This document shows positions 5,861 to 5,892 of a stretch of DNA of 5,892 bases, piece by piece. This DNA comes from Candidatus Sulfotelmatobacter sp. (GTDB taxonomy: Bacteria > Acidobacteriota > Terriglobia > Terriglobales > Acidobacteriaceae): NCBI GenBank assembly GCA_030044775.1, contig JASICF010000277.1, forward strand, positions 1 to 5,892. The letters run 5' to 3'. The position numbers were made by a program, and so were the translations under genes. Under the pieces are notes generated by a model. That model had not been told where the DNA came from. It worked only from the letters and a program-made list of their open reading frames with translations, and did no database searches. Position 1 is the stretch's first letter; each line of letters opens with the position of its first letter.

Positions 5861-5892
5861 AAGCGGCAATACAGGAGCAGCAATCTAAAGAC

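Noticed and set aside
5605..5892. Possible cyclic di-GMP riboswitch in the leader of a cyclase operon
   Set aside because: I looked for the conserved GEMM-type core segments and did not find them; the predicted leader of about 44 nt would also be too short.

Overview
The window looks like part of an Acidobacteriota genome. This is an inference from two things. First, the leftmost gene is the C-terminal end of an Oar-like TonB-dependent outer-membrane receptor of the kind greatly expanded in that phylum. Second, the signalling genes have moderately high GC and a style (MASE1 hybrid kinase, DivK/PleD-like regulators) common there. No rRNA or other marker gene is present to confirm it.

Layout. 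Bases 1-342 (+) hold the receptor's last 113 codons. Bases 343-454 separate two convergent genes and hold a terminator-like dyad. The remaining genes are all on the minus strand and, read in their own direction, form one signalling cluster: (a) 5604-5008, a receiver protein with an unassigned tail of about 70 residues; (b) 5015-3993, a receiver-GGDEF diguanylate cyclase; (c) 4000-1046, a MASE1 membrane hybrid histidine kinase with two receivers and an HPt domain; (d) about 823-455, a stand-alone receiver protein. Genes a/b and b/c overlap by exactly 8 nt, with start and stop interlocked as ATGNNTAA, so a-b-c is almost certainly one translationally coupled operon. Gene d lies 222 nt downstream (from its most likely start) behind an AT-rich leader with a large dyad, so it may be partly independent. 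Bases 5605-5892 are non-coding. They contain a good match to a sigma-54 (-24/-12) promoter and several inverted repeats upstream of it.

How the genes may work together. The cluster encodes one kinase core (HisKA plus HATPase), one HPt and five receiver domains. There is no DNA-binding output domain; the only recognisable output is the GGDEF domain, which makes cyclic di-GMP and retains its inhibitory RxxD site. The simplest reading is that a membrane signal sensed by MASE1 is passed as phosphate through His-Asp-His-Asp steps, and the HPt then delivers it to the receiver of the cyclase and/or to the two single-receiver proteins. The domain families are all known. What deserves a second look is the arrangement: a PleD-like pair split into two coupled genes, the probable sigma-54 control, an SD-sequestering hairpin at a gene junction, and an apparent CTG start for the last gene.
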